A DNA stretch of 64,000 nucleotides, from contig CAJXYP010000015.1 of the NCBI GenBank assembly GCA_913063225.1, positions 16,949 to 80,948 on the forward strand, given 5' to 3'. The DNA is from an uncultured Cellvibrionales bacterium. Its GTDB lineage: Bacteria > Pseudomonadota > Gammaproteobacteria > Pseudomonadales > GM7GCV1. A model generated the notes under the pieces. The model saw only the letters and a program-made list of their open reading frames with translations, did not search any database and was not told the origin of the DNA. Shown here one piece after another: positions 38,142 to 45,767 of this stretch. Within the stretch, counting starts at the first letter, position 1. Each line of letters opens with the position of its first letter. The translations under genes and the position numbers were made by a program.

Positions 38142-38810
38142 TTAACTTTCGCTCAGAGTAAACCGACACAAAATTGTATTGTCGACTTCCAAATCTTCGC
38201 CCCAGATAATCTGGGCTTCCGGCTGCCAAGAATAGTCGTCATATCCACCATGAGGCCGAACCGCCTGATACGAATGAACTACTGCTGCAGGCCATGCAGA
38301 GTCGTCAAAGGCCGCTGAAGTCCAACCAGCTGGCATGGGTAATATGTTTGCCTGACAGCTGCTAGTGTCGCCAGCGCAGCTTGCATCTAATGGTGCTTGA
38401 TGGATAACTTTGCATGTCCAGTCGCTACCTGTAACGGCTATCAAATCGCCACCTGCATTTCTAAACTCAGCAAGGAAGCCGCCGTCGCCCATCTGCTGGC
38501 GACGATTGCCAATATATTCGTAACCGCTATCGTCTTCTTTGTAATCCATGACGTGGACAGCAACCTGAGTCGGAAGCACTGCGTCAAAACTAAAAACTTC
38601 CGCGTTAAAAGAGCGTTCTGTCGTAACGGCAATGGGGTCTGTCATAACGACATTGCCATCCACATGAAACTCAAACCAATTATCAGCCCAAACTTGCGCT
38701 TGAACCGTCGTTTCTTGTGCAAAAGTATTGGCTGACCCAAAGGTCAGTAGAAGCAATAAACCAAGGGCATTGAGATTAGCAGGGAAAACACTTTTCATTG
38801 AAACGGTCAC
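38142..38810 (-). CDS. Secreted jelly-roll-like protein of unknown function
   Basis: A 222-residue exported protein with a signal peptide ending near SANTFA|QE. The mature part is beta-rich, with VWADNWFEFHVDGNVVMTD, IGNRRQQMGDGGFLAEF and WTSAAFDDSAWPAA. This pattern resembles galactose-binding-like or accessory jelly-roll domains, where W-x-FDDS-x-W loops are common. Four to five cysteines in the second half (DWTCK, SCAGDTSSCQ) may form disulfides. No catalytic motif is recognised. It lies between the DoxX-like genes and the bufferin operon on the same strand. Confidence 0.65.
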   Translation of the reverse strand: MTVSMKSVFPANLNALGLLLLLTFGSANTFAQETTVQAQVWADNWFEFHVDGNVVMTDPIAVTTERSFNAEVFSFDAVLPTQVAVHVMDYKEDDSGYEYIGNRRQQMGDGGFLAEFRNAGGDLIAVTGSDWTCKVIHQAPLDASCAGDTSSCQANILPMPAGWTSAAFDDSAWPAAVVHSYQAVRPHGGYDDYSWQPEAQIIWGEDLEVDNTILCRFTLSES

Positions 38811-38920
38811 AGATTCAGAATGTGGCCGAATTGTAATGACTAGAGCCGAACTTGCCTTACTAAATAAGCTGTTGTCTTGTTAACGATCGTAAAGAGTATG
38901 AAGCCTAGGCTGGGTAAATA

Positions 38921-38962
38921 ATATCTCCTAGCAGACTAGTCAGAAGGCCTACCGGGAGATAT
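38921..38962 (-). other. Inverted repeat downstream of the bufferin operon
   Basis: ATATCTCC (38921-38928) pairs with GGAGATAT (38955-38962) across 26 bases. In the minus-strand sense it follows the DoxX stop and is trailed by TATTTA. It could be a weak terminator or an RNA-stabilising 3' stem. Confidence 0.35.
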
Positions 38963-38980
38963 ATCTTAGATCGAAGTTAC

Positions 38981-39445
38981 CTAGCTCTTTTCGCGAGTAA
39001 GCAAATAGTCGAGCGAAATTCGACCACCGCCTTGCCGAAGAATAATGAACAGTAACGCCGCCCAATACATGTGCGAGCCAAGCCATGCATCTGGGTAGAC
39101 AAAAAATTGAATTACAGCCGTTACGCCGAGTAGCCCGAATGCGCCAACTCTGGTGAACAGGCCGAATAACAACATAAGGGGAAAGAAGAACTCGGCAAGA
39201 GTTCCTGCATATATTAGAAAATCGTTAGAAATACCATATTCGTACTGGAAGACAATTTTTGTGCTGCCGCCCAGATTCCAAAAAGCCAAATGCTGGTCAA
39301 ATACCGTCAACCCAACAATCTTGGTCTGAACCGATTTCCAAAATACCGTAAAAATAACCAGCCGGGCACCCAACAAAGGCAAATCTTCTGGGATCATCTT
39401 CGCGTACTTTTCAATCATTTGAATTAATTTTTTGATCAGATTCAT
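38981..39445 (-). CDS. DoxX family membrane protein of the bufferin operon
   Basis: A 154-residue DoxX protein with four membrane helices (LPLLGARLVIFTVFWKSVQT, FFFPLMLLFGLFTRVGAF). DoxX proteins commonly close DUF2282-DUF692-DUF2063 operons, where a role in quinone-linked redox or membrane delivery is supposed but not proven. The gene starts six bases after the DUF2063 gene, so it is part of the same transcript. Confidence 0.85.
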   Translation of the reverse strand: MNLIKKLIQMIEKYAKMIPEDLPLLGARLVIFTVFWKSVQTKIVGLTVFDQHLAFWNLGGSTKIVFQYEYGISNDFLIYAGTLAEFFFPLMLLFGLFTRVGAFGLLGVTAVIQFFVYPDAWLGSHMYWAALLFIILRQGGGRISLDYLLTREKS

Positions 39446-39451
39446 GGGGTT

Positions 39452-40231
39452 TTAGTCCTGTTGGATATCAATGCCAGTAAAAAAGCCGTTCCCGAACCCT
39501 AAGGCAAGTGCCTGGGGTACATCAAGCTCGGGGTGTTGTTCTAGTGTGTTTTCAATTGCCGCTTCCAGCTTGGCACCTTCAGAAATGGCACTAATCAATG
39601 CCAAGGTTGCCGCATCTACCGCGCATACCATTACCTCATATGCAGGCCGGATCAAGATGCTTTGCTGACTATCCTGAAGGTCTATGTCCTCCAATCTAGG
39701 CTGACCAGTCTTATGAGCCTGCCAAATGCTTCTGGCAGCCCATTTTGAATCCAGTATTTGCAGGGACGGATGCAAGGACAAGCAACTACTCAACAAGCGC
39801 TCTACACCTATCTCCTGCATAGCCTGGGGCGAAAGAGACTCAACATCCGCTGCATGGTAAGCGCGCTGTCGAGCAAGTTCAAAGCGAGCAACATCAGGCA
39901 GATAGAGTAAATCAGTACAGGCTTTGTCCTGTGCCAAAAACACAGGGAAATCTTGCCCAAAATAGACCATAGCTGCCTGGGCTGGTGGATGTTTGCGCAC
40001 ATAGCGATTTGCCAGGGCTCGGAAAAACTCCTCACCTACCAATTTCTGAACCACTGGATAAAGGTCTGCCAGCGCATTGGCAAGGCTATAAAAAATATTG
40101 TTCCGGTATACAGATATTCGAGCAGTTAAATCTTCTTGATCGCCGTTAAAAAAACCTTCTAGCTCTTCATTTTTGTGATGCAAAAGGCCTTTAGCCATAG
40201 CACTCTGTATATCTGCCAATGATGCACTCAT
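39452..40231 (-). CDS. bufC: DUF2063 partner protein of the MNIO enzyme (BufC-like)
   Basis: A 259-residue protein of the DUF2063 family. The N-terminal helical domain carries the family pattern RISVYRNNIFYSLANALADL and YPVVQKLVGEEFFRALANRY. The C-terminal half is the recognition-domain-like fold seen in MNIO partners, thought to bind the precursor peptide and present it to the DUF692 enzyme. It overlaps the MNIO gene by four bases (ATGA), so it is translationally coupled. Confidence 0.9.
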   Translation of the reverse strand: MSASLADIQSAMAKGLLHHKNEELEGFFNGDQEDLTARISVYRNNIFYSLANALADLYPVVQKLVGEEFFRALANRYVRKHPPAQAAMVYFGQDFPVFLAQDKACTDLLYLPDVARFELARQRAYHAADVESLSPQAMQEIGVERLLSSCLSLHPSLQILDSKWAARSIWQAHKTGQPRLEDIDLQDSQQSILIRPAYEVMVCAVDAATLALISAISEGAKLEAAIENTLEQHPELDVPQALALGFGNGFFTGIDIQQD

Positions 40232-41085
40232 GCGGCAGTATCCAAATCCAGTGCGCTGGTCATAGCCTGATTCGCTTTTTTCGCTTCTTGACTCATTATG
40301 GAAAAGTCAGGCGTATCCGTATCCCATTCAATCAAAGTGGGTACTGCATCTCCCAGCCTTCGAACCAAGCTTTGATAGAGCCACCACACCTCATCGCAGA
40401 CACTAGAGCCATGGTCGTCTATCAAAAGCTCAGAACCGTTGGCGAGAATCTCAACGGAATGTCCCGCTAGATGCACCTCACCTATATTTTCGATACGCAA
40501 TTCATCAAGGTGCTCTTGAGCGTTGAGCCCCAGATTGTTCGCGCATACATAAAGATTGTTTACATCGAACAGCAGGCCGCAGCCTGTTTGCTCTGCGAGC
40601 AAGTTAAAAAACCCTGCCTCGCTAAATTCGTTGCCCTCAAACTGCAAATAAAGCGAAGGGTTCTCTACCAAAATAGTCCGCTGTAATGCCTCCTGAACGC
40701 TGTTTACGTTAGTTGCCACGACACTCAAGGATTCTGCCGTATAGGGCATCGGCAACAAATCATTCAGAAACGTCTGATTCCAATGACTCCAGGCCAAATG
40801 CTCCGAAACCTGGGTCGGTTGGTAGCGCTCTACTAAGGCGGTTAATCTCTTTAAATGGTCTTGATCGACTCCATCTGCGGAGCCCAATGACATACCTACA
40901 CCGTGCATAGATAGCGGCATAGACTCTCGAATTCTGGTCAAATTCTGGTGGGGCAGACCGCCATCACCCATATAATTTTCTGGATGTACTTCTAGCCAAC
41001 TAACATCGAAACGTCCAGATAACACATCTTCAAAGTGTTTCGGTTTGAAACCAATTCCCGCCGATTTGGGTAATAAGGTATTCAT
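40228..41085 (-). CDS. bufB: DUF692 multinuclear non-heme iron oxidase (MNIO, BufB-like)
   Basis: A 285-residue TIM-barrel enzyme of the MNIO (DUF692) family. In bufferin systems it uses an iron cluster and O2 to convert precursor cysteines into copper-binding thiooxazole-type heterocycles. Metal-ligand motifs are present in order: EVHPENYMGDG, SMHGVGMSLGS, QVSEHLAWS, ILVENPS, LLFDVNNLYV, EVHLAGHS, IDDHGSSV and TLIEWDTDTP. It is downstream of the DUF2282 precursor gene and coupled to bufC. Function follows from established work on this family; the product here is inferred. Confidence 0.93.
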   Translation of the reverse strand: MNTLLPKSAGIGFKPKHFEDVLSGRFDVSWLEVHPENYMGDGGLPHQNLTRIRESMPLSMHGVGMSLGSADGVDQDHLKRLTALVERYQPTQVSEHLAWSHWNQTFLNDLLPMPYTAESLSVVATNVNSVQEALQRTILVENPSLYLQFEGNEFSEAGFFNLLAEQTGCGLLFDVNNLYVCANNLGLNAQEHLDELRIENIGEVHLAGHSVEILANGSELLIDDHGSSVCDEVWWLYQSLVRRLGDAVPTLIEWDTDTPDFSIMSQEAKKANQAMTSALDLDTAA

Positions 41086-41099
41086 AAATTAGCCTAAAT

Positions 41100-41158
41100 G
41101 CACGGCAGGGGTGCATGGGTCGCCCTTGGGGAGGAAACGCCACATGCACCTGCCATGC
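41100..41158 (-). other. Large hairpin between the precursor gene and bufB
   Basis: The intercistronic gap forms a long imperfect stem. In the operon sense GCATGGCAGG-TGCATG (right arm on the plus strand, 41143-41158) pairs with CATGCA-CC-CCTGCC-G-TGC (41100-41119). There is no T-run, so it is not a plain terminator. It could block 3' exonucleases and raise the precursor-to-enzyme ratio. Confidence 0.5.
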
Positions 41159-41169
41159 CAGAGCAACTT

Positions 41170-41451
41170 TTAGCCAGGAAGGTTCAGGTCAGTTGCACCA
41201 AGCGAACCGTGAACTAATTTTTCACATGTACCCTGTGGAACATAGATCCAAGCATTTCCTTGACCATCTACAGTGCTGGTACCTGCACAGCTTGTACCTG
41301 GTCCTGCGGCACAGTCGTTTTTACCTGATTCAGAAACACCGAAACATTTCTCAGGTACAAAATCTTGTGCAACCGCTTGGTGAGAGGTAGCCATCATCAA
41401 AGCGGCAGAAACTGCACCCGCTGTTGCCATTACTTTTGCTGCGTTTTTCAT
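41170..41451 (-). CDS. bufA: Bufferin precursor peptide, DUF2282 (BufA1-like)
   Basis: A 93-residue precursor with a signal peptide (residues 1-29, ending HQAVAQ). The core has four conserved cysteines at 36, 47, 55 and 76: [17 protein letters not shown], then SCAGTS and VPQGTCEKL. This is the hallmark DUF2282 pattern of bufferins, ribosomal peptides whose Cys residues are modified by the MNIO enzyme to bind copper and protect the envelope. The RBS GGAG lies eight bases before the ATG. It is first in the operon, with a possible ECF promoter 85-115 bases upstream. Confidence 0.92.
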   Translation of the reverse strand: MKNAAKVMATAGAVSAALMMATSHQAVAQDFVPEKCFGVSESGKNDCAAGPGTSCAGTSTVDGQGNAWIYVPQGTCEKLVHGSLGATDLNLPG

Positions 41452-41541
41452 ATCTATCTCCGATAAATTCGTAAATCAAAATCAAAACTCAAAGAATTTT
41501 GTTAATCTTGCTGATAGGCTTATTGCTGTCAGTCCTATATG

Positions 41542-41568
41542 AGACACGCCAAATAGCGATCCGTTACA
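41542..41568 (-). promoter_or_regulatory. Candidate ECF-type promoter for the bufferin operon
   Basis: In the minus-strand sense TGTAAC (41568-41563) is followed after 17 bases by GTCT (41545-41542). AAC-type -35 and GTC-type -10 elements are typical of ECF sigma promoters, and bufferin operons in other bacteria are ECF-controlled. The call rests on pattern only. Confidence 0.35.
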
Positions 41569-41595
41569 ACACCAACAGGTGATAATATTACAAAC

Positions 41596-41855
41596 ATGCA
41601 ATCTTTAGACAGCCCAAACCCGGCCTGCCCAAACTGCCAATCAAAAGATGTCTTTGAAATAGTGCACGATCTCGCCGCCGCACAGGAGATTGCGAGTTTC
41701 GCTGGTATCCGAGGGAAATTGTTGAGCGGGATTTGGATTTTCTTACTTGGCAACTAGATCATCAAGAAGATGAAACTGTGAAAACGTCTATTCGTAATAG
41801 ATTGTCAGTTTTACGGACAGTGATTACTATTTTGGCGAATGCAGGTAAGCAATAA
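41596..41855 (+). pseudogene. Small zinc-ribbon ORF broken by a one-base deletion
   Basis: The ATG at 41596 opens a frame with a zinc-ribbon-like PACPNCQSKDVFEIVHDLAA. After SF at 41700 the frame is lost. One added T in the TTT at 41698-41700 joins it to a downstream frame, FRWYPREIVERDLDFLTWQL, that ends with TAA at 41853-41855, directly touching the ATG of the FKBP gene. The restored protein would be about 86 residues. The family is not recognised. The protein-like composition on both sides and the abutting start support a real broken gene. Confidence 0.45.
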
Positions 41856-42452
41856 ATGGATTTCTTCTGCCGACCTAACACGCTCACCTCCAATGCCAAA
41901 GTGGGTGCTCCCTCTATTCTAATATGCGTGGTTTTGCTGAGTTCATGTGGATCGACTGAAAGTCGACCGGTAGCTCAAGTAAACACTTCATCCCAAATTA
42001 CCAGTGAAAGCATTTGCCCTAAATATACTGACTTGGATGAGGACCAGTGGTTAGCCCGGTCTGGAAGCTACGAGGCTCATGAAGAGCGAAGATTTTTAAA
42101 TGAAAATAGGTCTCGCTCTGGAGTGGTCGAGCTCGGCAATGGCCTGCAGTACAAAGTGCTTAAAAATGGCTGCGGCGACAGACCCCTGAACAACAGCCAG
42201 ACGATAGTGCGCTACCACGCGACTTTGTTAGACGGCACAGTATTTGACAGTAGCTTCCTCCGCAATGAAGCCAACCTAATACCCCTTAATCGAGTCATTT
42301 CTGGCTGGCGGCAAGCAGTAACCAGGATGCAACCCGGAGCCATCTGGGAGGTATATATGCCTAGCAGGCTCGCATACGGTTCCATTACGTCAGGACCCAT
42401 CCCAGCCAACTCAGCACTAATTTTCACGATCGAATTGATCTCATTTGAATAG
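41856..42452 (+). CDS. FKBP-type peptidyl-prolyl isomerase, lipoprotein
   Basis: A 198-residue lipoprotein with lipobox LLSSC (Cys31). An FKBP domain covers about residues 85-198: GNGLQYKVLKNGCGDRP, VRYHATLLDGTVFDSSF, the usual RVISGWRQAV, and YMPSRLAYGS followed by IPANSALIFTIELISF. It is predicted to catalyse prolyl isomerisation in the periplasm. The start immediately follows the stop of the broken zinc-ribbon ORF. Confidence 0.9.
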   Translation: MDFFCRPNTLTSNAKVGAPSILICVVLLSSCGSTESRPVAQVNTSSQITSESICPKYTDLDEDQWLARSGSYEAHEERRFLNENRSRSGVVELGNGLQYKVLKNGCGDRPLNNSQTIVRYHATLLDGTVFDSSFLRNEANLIPLNRVISGWRQAVTRMQPGAIWEVYMPSRLAYGSITSGPIPANSALIFTIELISFE

Positions 42453-42591
42453 TTTGAAAGTAAAAGGCAGGTTTTAGTTTACAACTAGAGCGCTCCCCAA
42501 GGTTATTTGGCCGTCGAAATCGGTCCTGAGATAGTAATGTTAGTGGCCTTGAAATTTTCGTCGCCTCGTTGCTGATTTTTGGCACCCCAGT

Positions 42592-43458
42592 TTAAGACGC
42601 TTGAGACCGGAATCTCTCAACAATATTTTTCGTAATCAATATAAAACTACCCAGAATAAAACCTGCTGTAAGGTCGGCTACAACAGAAGGTAATGCTTCT
42701 AGCGCATGATGAACTGCATCAATGTAGTGAACCACTATTCCACCGCCCACTAAGAGCATCGCGATGGTTCCAACGATGCTCAGTAATTTGACTATTTTTG
42801 GCAGCAAGGCCACAAGCCCATTACCCATTAACTTAGAAACTTTTTTACCAAATTCACTTGCCTGATCAGCTCGATCCAATAAGTAGAACCCCATATCATC
42901 CATACGCACTATCAGCGCAACTAGGCCATATACGCCCGCGGTAGCGAGCAGAGCTATACCACTAACGACGATGAGTTGAATGGCCAAAGGCTGCCCCATC
43001 ACCGCAGCCAAAGTGATCACAACTATTTCGATGGAAAGAATAAAGTCGGTGCGTATAGCTGATTTAATTTTTGCCGGTTCACTTATCTTCGCGGGCTTGC
43101 GCTCCTCACCCTTATTCTCGTTGCGATGAAGCAACCAATGAATCACATGCTCCGCTCCTTCATAGCTGAGGTAGGAACCACCCACCAATAAAATAGGCAC
43201 AAGCATCCAGGGCAAATAAGTATTTAGTAATAACGCACAGGGAAGAATAATGATTTTGTTGAGAATTGAGCCTTTGGTTATGGCCCAGATAACCGGTAGC
43301 TCGCGAGAAGCGTGAAAGCCCGTAGCTTTCTCGGCGTTGACCGCAAGGTCATCCCCTAACAAAGCGGCGGTTTTTTTGGCGGCAACCTTGCCCATCACCG
43401 CGGCATCATCGAGCAACATCGCAATATCATCGAGGATAGCTAGTATTCCGATCGCCAT
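42592..43458 (-). CDS. DUF808 family inner-membrane protein (YedI-like)
   Basis: A 288-residue polytopic membrane protein of the DUF808 family. The N-terminus is highly characteristic: ILAILDDIAMLLDDAAVMGK, followed by KKTAALLGDDLAVNAEKATG and SRELPVIWAITKGSILNK. YEGAEHVIHWL is also conserved. The function is unknown. It is flanked by a 140-bp gap without features downstream and by DUF488 upstream on the same strand. Confidence 0.88.
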   Translation of the reverse strand: MAIGILAILDDIAMLLDDAAVMGKVAAKKTAALLGDDLAVNAEKATGFHASRELPVIWAITKGSILNKIIILPCALLLNTYLPWMLVPILLVGGSYLSYEGAEHVIHWLLHRNENKGEERKPAKISEPAKIKSAIRTDFILSIEIVVITLAAVMGQPLAIQLIVVSGIALLATAGVYGLVALIVRMDDMGFYLLDRADQASEFGKKVSKLMGNGLVALLPKIVKLLSIVGTIAMLLVGGGIVVHYIDAVHHALEALPSVVADLTAGFILGSFILITKNIVERFRSQAS

Positions 43459-43497
43459 AACTGTTTCCTAATTAGCTGTATCTAGCATCGGCGAGGA

Positions 43498-44028
43498 CTA
43501 ACCGAACAGATCGTCTTGACCGCTATCTAATCGCCTTAATGCATCTTGCTGACTCAACAACTTAGCATCTTCGTCGATATGCACAAGCTCAACACCACGT
43601 TCTTGCAGAGCTTCACCAACTAACTTAGCCCGGTGACATGTCTCCGGTCGAAGTTCCGCGCACATAAGCACTACTGAATGGCCTAACTCTCGTGCTTTAA
43701 TCAGACGTTGTAAGCCTTCTTCAAACTTTGGTTTTTTGGCCATTTCCTTGTAGTCCACCCGGCCAAGCTCGTCCAACTCATCCTCATTTGGTTTGCCTCC
43801 GAGCTGCTCACCAAGATATAGGTATGTCACACCAAAACCTATAGCCGTGTCTTCCAGTGTCTCGCGGTTATATTCAGTGTGATATTTTGAATAAGGCATG
43901 CTTCGGACATCTATCAGATATACGCAACCATTAGATTTTACCAAATCAAACAGTTGTTCAGGAGTACGGTTGCCATAACCAACAGTGAATATTTGACCGG
44001 GACTTTCCGCAGGAGGGTTTGGTGACAT
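43498..44028 (-). CDS. DUF488 family protein
   Basis: 176 residues from the ATG at 44028. The frame runs 76 codons further upstream, but that stretch overlaps the divergent DUF2007 gene and is not conserved-looking. Family motifs: FTVGYGNRTPEQLFDLV, LIDVRSMPYSKYHTEYN, YLYLGEQLGGKP and VVLMCAELRPETCHRAKLV. DUF488 proteins are of unknown function, with a conserved Cys/His/Arg cluster here in CAELRPETCHR. Confidence 0.85.
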   Translation of the reverse strand: MSPNPPAESPGQIFTVGYGNRTPEQLFDLVKSNGCVYLIDVRSMPYSKYHTEYNRETLEDTAIGFGVTYLYLGEQLGGKPNEDELDELGRVDYKEMAKKPKFEEGLQRLIKARELGHSVVLMCAELRPETCHRAKLVGEALQERGVELVHIDEDAKLLSQQDALRRLDSGQDDLFG

Positions 44029-44167
44029 TATTCGAAGAAGTTTGTAATGGAAGACGCATTTTAGGCAGACCGATAGCACTTTGCTAGCTAAGCTATTGAC
44101 TATTGACCTGTTTGGCAGCTGAATTAGACCCCTCTGTCTAAATTGGACTAGTGGAGTACATCTAAGT

Positions 44168-44485
44168 ATGAAAAAAATACTGACTAACGAAAACCTCTTT
44201 ATCTTGGCTAATAACAAAGAAGTTTTAGAGCAAGCCGGTATAGCCTGCATTATCAAAAATGAATTTATCGGCGGTGCCAGTGGTGAATTGCCTCATTTCG
44301 AACTCTGGCCCGAATTATGGGTAATGCGTGATGAGGATTTTGAGCGTGCTCAATCCATAGTCACAGAAATTAGTGACAACGGCCCCATAAAAGAATGGGC
44401 CTGCAATTTTTGCCAAGAAAAGAATGCTGACTCTTTTGAATATTGCTGGAATTGCCGCAACGAAAGAAGTACTTCGCAGCCCTAA
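44168..44485 (+). CDS. DUF2007 protein with C-terminal zinc finger
   Basis: A 105-residue protein. Residues 1-70 resemble DUF2007 (a small alpha/beta, PII-like fold): ILANNKEVLEQAGIACIIKN and PELWVMRDEDFERAQSIV. Residues 77-98 form a RanBP2-like zinc finger, WACNFCQEKN and YCWNCRNE, with two CxxC pairs. It is probably a small signalling or binding protein; the function is unknown. Confidence 0.8.
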   Translation: MKKILTNENLFILANNKEVLEQAGIACIIKNEFIGGASGELPHFELWPELWVMRDEDFERAQSIVTEISDNGPIKEWACNFCQEKNADSFEYCWNCRNERSTSQP

Positions 44486-44491
44486 GTAACT

Positions 44492-44505
44492 CTGATCTAA
44501 ATCAA
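44492..44505 (+). promoter_or_regulatory. Candidate FNR/Anr box upstream of trhO
   Basis: CTGAT-N4-ATCAA differs from the FNR/Anr consensus TTGAT-N4-ATCAA at one base. It lies about 105 bases before trhO, which would suit an activator of an anaerobic promoter, but no -10 was assigned. Confidence 0.35.
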
Positions 44506-44610
44506 ACAGGATCGTTTCGGAACTAGCGAGCACCTGTCTCTTTGCCTACAATACGCGCCTAATTTGATAGCAAGCACTGGATTTACGTTCCAGTTAGCCG
44601 AGGAAATAAA

Positions 44611-45606
44611 ATGTCACAACATTTAGTAATCGTTTGTGCTCTGTATAAATTTGTCCGTCTGGAGTATTTCGAATCTCTGCGCCAACCCCTTATTGATTTA
44701 ATGCTCGCTGAGCGCGTGCGAGGCACACTCTTGCTCGCCCAGGAAGGCATTAACGGCACGGTTGCGGGCTCCCGCGAAGGCGTAGATAAAGTTCTAGCCC
44801 ATCTGCAAAGCAATCCGGCACTTAATCCACTGGATACCAAAGAATCCTTTCATCAGGAAATGCCCTTTCTGCGCTCCAAAGTTAAGCTTAAAAAGGAAAT
44901 CGTTACTATGGGAGTTGAAGGAATCGACCCCAATCGATCTGCTGGTGCATACGTAAAACCGGTAGATTGGAATGCGCTAATTTCAGATCCCGAAGTACTC
45001 TTGGTGGATACTCGCAACGACTACGAAGTTGAAATTGGCACCTTCGAAAATTCCCTAAACCCCAATACCACTAGCTTTAGGGACTTCCCCGCGTACGTAA
45101 AAAATAACCTCAATCCCGCAAAACATAAAAAAGTTGCGATGTTTTGCACAGGTGGCATTCGTTGCGAGAAATCCACTGCCTACCTAAAAGAACAGGGATT
45201 TGAAGAGGTATTCCACCTACAGGGTGGGATTCTTAAATATTTGGAAGAAGTTAAGGAATCTGACTCTCTTTGGCAGGGAGAATGTTTTGTATTCGATGAT
45301 CGGGTGGCAGTAAATCATAGTCTCGAAAAAGGTCAGTATGATCAGTGCCACGCCTGCCGGTACCCGATCACCGAAGTAGACAAGTTTCATCAGGACTATC
45401 TGCAAGGTGTTAGCTGCCATCGGTGTTATGACAAAGTCACTCCAGAACAGCGCGAGCGCTTTGCGGAACGAGAGAAACAAATCCGCCTTGCCGAATCTCG
45501 GGGTGAGGCCCATCTGGGAACCGAATCTTTAGAAACAATGGAAAAGAATCGTGTACAGAAAGAACAGGATCGAGAAAGGCAACGCCACACTAACCACAAA
45601 GATTAA
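44611..45606 (+). CDS. trhO: tRNA uridine-34 hydroxylase TrhO (rhodanese family, YceA-like)
   Basis: Hydroxylates U34 of tRNAs to ho5U using O2, the first step toward cmo5U. It has 331 residues. An N-terminal acylphosphatase-like domain ([18 protein letters not shown]) is followed by a rhodanese domain with [17 protein letters not shown] and the catalytic Cys in [20 protein letters not shown]-terminal Cys-rich segment ([25 protein letters not shown]) probably binds zinc. Confidence 0.94.
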   Translation: MSQHLVIVCALYKFVRLEYFESLRQPLIDLMLAERVRGTLLLAQEGINGTVAGSREGVDKVLAHLQSNPALNPLDTKESFHQEMPFLRSKVKLKKEIVTMGVEGIDPNRSAGAYVKPVDWNALISDPEVLLVDTRNDYEVEIGTFENSLNPNTTSFRDFPAYVKNNLNPAKHKKVAMFCTGGIRCEKSTAYLKEQGFEEVFHLQGGILKYLEEVKESDSLWQGECFVFDDRVAVNHSLEKGQYDQCHACRYPITEVDKFHQDYLQGVSCHRCYDKVTPEQRERFAEREKQIRLAESRGEAHLGTESLETMEKNRVQKEQDRERQRHTNHKD

Positions 45607-45767
45607 GCGCAAAATATCAGTCTATGCAAAGGTCCTCTGCGATCTCTGCAGAAATTCTTAGCCTAAAGAAATCTCCACACAGTCCGATCTATACAAGAAT
45701 ACGGGTGCTTATCTGCGTCCAAATTATTGTGTTTTGTACATTGATTTAATTAATTTGGGAATCTGGT

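Noticed and set aside
41535..41753. Minus-strand 72-codon frame upstream of the bufferin operon
   Set aside because: It overlaps the bufA promoter and the zinc-ribbon ORF and has no protein-like motif; judged a shadow frame.
44029..44256. 76-codon N-terminal extension of the DUF488 protein
   Set aside because: It overlaps the start of the divergent DUF2007 gene, and the family begins just before FTVGYGNRTPE.
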